A stretch of 6,611 bases of DNA from positions 1 through 6,611 of the forward strand of contig DAOWNJ010000055.1 in assembly GCA_030642645.1 (NCBI GenBank), in the 5' to 3' direction. Both the position numbers and the translations under genes were made by a program. Under the pieces are notes generated by a model. The model made no database searches. It was not told where the DNA came from and was given only the letters and a program-made list of their open reading frames with translations. Below, one piece after another: positions 5,847 to 6,611 of the stretch. This stretch comes from Dehalococcoidia bacterium (lineage in GTDB: Bacteria; Chloroflexota; Dehalococcoidia; E44-bin15; DAOWNJ01). Position 1 is the first letter of the stretch. Every line of letters starts with the position of its first letter.

Positions 5847-6070
5847 TTAATTTCTACAGTAACGGTTCCCCTCTCCGGTATCCTGATACCAAGCTCTCTA
5901 GCGCTCTCTAACCAGAGCTCTATCGCCTCTTTAATCTTCTCCATTGCCTCTTCCTTAGTAGCTCCATATGAATGGCAACCTTTCAAGGCAGGGCAGAAAA
6001 CATGGTATCCCCCACTATCCTCAGGCTCTAAGATGACCTCAAAGTTCTGAACAATCCTTTGTTGGCTCAT
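5843..6070 (-). CDS. hicB: HicB-type antitoxin
   Basis: A 75-residue HicB-family antitoxin with the partial RNase-H-like fold that binds and neutralises HicA. The signature runs from FEVILEPEDSGGYHVFCPAL (10-29) through KGCHSYGATKEEAMEKIKEA (30-49) to ELWLES (51-56) and ends in a strand, TVTVEIK. It lacks the additional C-terminal helix-turn-helix or ribbon-helix-helix domain of longer HicB proteins, so it may not autoregulate transcription by itself. Here transcription presumably comes from the arg operon. The ATG is 24 nt downstream of the argJ stop, behind AAGGGGG. The antitoxin-first order with a 4-nt overlap favours excess antitoxin. The pair is flanked by duplicated argJ sequence, suggesting acquisition. 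Confidence 0.92.
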   Translation of the reverse strand: MSQQRIVQNFEVILEPEDSGGYHVFCPALKGCHSYGATKEEAMEKIKEAIELWLESARELGIRIPERGTVTVEIK

Positions 6071-6093
6071 TCTCTATTACCCCCTTACCTCAT

Positions 6094-6150
6094 CTCAGGT
6101 CATATACTCGCTATTTATCCTAACATAATCCTCTGATAAATCGCAGCCCC
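6094..6150. repeat. Direct repeat, upstream copy (functional argJ 3' end)
   Basis: Partner of 5561-5617, with 52 identical bp (6099-6150) and one mismatch in the outer 5 bp. It starts within the Trp codon of the AWGCD block and runs to one base past the TGA stop of argJ. The segment is about 40% GC (21 of 52), well below the argJ sequence just upstream (about 72% at 6301-6360). Part of this reflects the conserved Asp/Tyr/Ile/Asn-rich ending. The equivalent imperfect inverted repeat lies at 6110-6119 and 6135-6144. Confidence 0.97.
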
Positions 6151-6611
6151 AGGCGGTTGCATGATAGTCCCCAAGATTCAGGCACACCCGAATCGGGACC
6201 TCAGGCATGCCGAGCGCTGTCCTCACCTCTTCCCTTTCAAAAGGCAATGGAGAGCCTTTCTCCATAAGGCAGATATTATTTAGATAAAGGTCTATCTTCG
6301 ACTCCTCGACCCCCGCCCCGCTCCGCCCCACCGCAGCGATTATCCTCCCCCAGTTCGGGTCTGAGCCATGAACCGCTGCCTTAACGAGAGGGGAGCCAAC
6401 AACCGTTCTGGCGGCGAGCCTGGCATCAGAGAGACTCAATGCCCCCTCAACCGTTACCTCGATGAGCCTGGTGGCACCCTCTCCATCCCTTGCAATCGAC
6501 TTGGCAAGGTATGTGCACCCCTCCCCCAGCGCCTTTTTAAACTCCCCACTCCCCACCCCACCTGATAAGATGGTCTTATTTTCAGCGAGGCCGTTTGCCA
6601 GTATCACCACC
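6095..6611 (-). CDS. argJ: Glutamate N-acetyltransferase / ornithine acetyltransferase, C-terminal part
   Basis: Transfers the acetyl group from N-acetylornithine to glutamate, closing the cyclic arginine pathway; some members also use acetyl-CoA. Only the last 172 or so codons, most of the beta chain, are present; the self-cleavage threonine and alpha chain lie beyond the window edge. Motifs numbered from the first complete codon in the window: VVILANGLA (1-9, first residue encoded by an internal GTG), LAKSIARDGEGATRLIEV (35-52), the strongly conserved VGSPLVKAAVHGSDPNWGRI (71-90), and the terminal AWGCDLSEDYVRINSEYMT (153-171). That terminal block is conserved in the family and close to the active site. 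It is also the block duplicated downstream of hicBA, so the reading frame remains complete despite the insertion. argC may lie upstream, outside the window. Confidence 0.97.
   Translation of the reverse strand, partial: VVILANGLAENKTILSGGVGSGEFKKALGEGCTYLAKSIARDGEGATRLIEVTVEGALSLSDARLAARTVVGSPLVKAAVHGSDPNWGRIIAAVGRSGAGVEESKIDLYLNNICLMEKGSPLPFEREEVRTALGMPEVPIRVCLNLGDYHATAWGCDLSEDYVRINSEYMT

Larger units (their letters stand above)
5561..6150. mobile_element. Putative hicBA cassette between direct repeats of the argJ 3' end
   Basis: A 476-bp unique segment (5618-6093) holding only hicB and hicA is bounded by 57-bp direct repeats of the argJ terminus, giving a repeat unit of 533 bp. The upstream copy completes argJ and the downstream copy is an orphan, the arrangement left by elements that integrate at a gene's 3' end and restore it. 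GC content of the interior (about 47% by hand count) is lower than in neighbouring arg genes. No integrase, transposase or terminal inverted repeat is present, so mobility would need a factor supplied in trans. Homologous insertion of a circle, or a tandem duplication with later replacement, would leave a similar footprint. Insertion is well supported; the mechanism is not. Confidence 0.55.

Noticed and set aside
6099..6150. AT-rich argJ terminus as a possible internal promoter for hicBA
   Set aside because: Weak -10-like strings such as TATGTT can be read, but no convincing -35 element at correct spacing. The same sequence encodes a conserved peptide.

Overview
This window is one continuous block of the arginine biosynthesis operon, with every credible gene on the minus strand. 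In transcription order (high to low coordinates) it reads: argJ (3' part only) - hicB - hicA - 95-aa two-helix membrane protein - argB - argD - 305-aa membrane-anchored protein of unknown function - argG - TPR protein - argH (5' part only). Junctions are a 4-nt overlap or gaps of a few to about 24 nt; I see no internal terminator and no stretch over 300 bases without a gene. The wording of ArgD, ArgG and ArgH and the J-B-D-G-H order suggest a bacterium of the Chloroflexota, probably Dehalococcoidia-like. That is an inference from remembered family resemblance, not from a marker gene. Coding sequence is moderately GC-rich, and Shine-Dalgarno sequences are strong and G-rich (AAGGGGG, GGGGAGGGG).

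The core genes form a coherent pathway. ArgJ (ornithine acetyltransferase) recycles acetyl groups, ArgB phosphorylates N-acetylglutamate, ArgD transaminates to N-acetylornithine, and ArgG and ArgH convert citrulline plus aspartate to arginine. No argF lies between argD and argG; a membrane-anchored, possibly alpha/beta-hydrolase-like protein occupies that slot, and a TPR protein sits between argG and argH.

The most unusual part is the argJ-argB interval (about 5262-6150). A hicBA toxin-antitoxin pair lies exactly between two copies of the last 57 bp of argJ. The copies are at 5561-5617 and 6094-6150; 52 bp are identical and one mismatch lies in the outer 5 bp. The upstream copy completes the functional argJ reading frame. 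The downstream copy is an orphan that still encodes the last 17 ArgJ residues and a stop, differing only by a synonymous Thr codon. The hicA stop codon ends one base from the orphan copy. This is the footprint expected if a roughly 533-bp hicBA cassette entered at the 3' end of argJ and regenerated that end. No integrase or transposase is visible. The next gene, the 95-aa membrane protein, is also AT-richer (about 41% GC by hand count, hicBA about 47%, sampled arg genes about 55-65%), so the argJ-argB junction looks like an accessory-gene entry point inside an essential biosynthetic operon.
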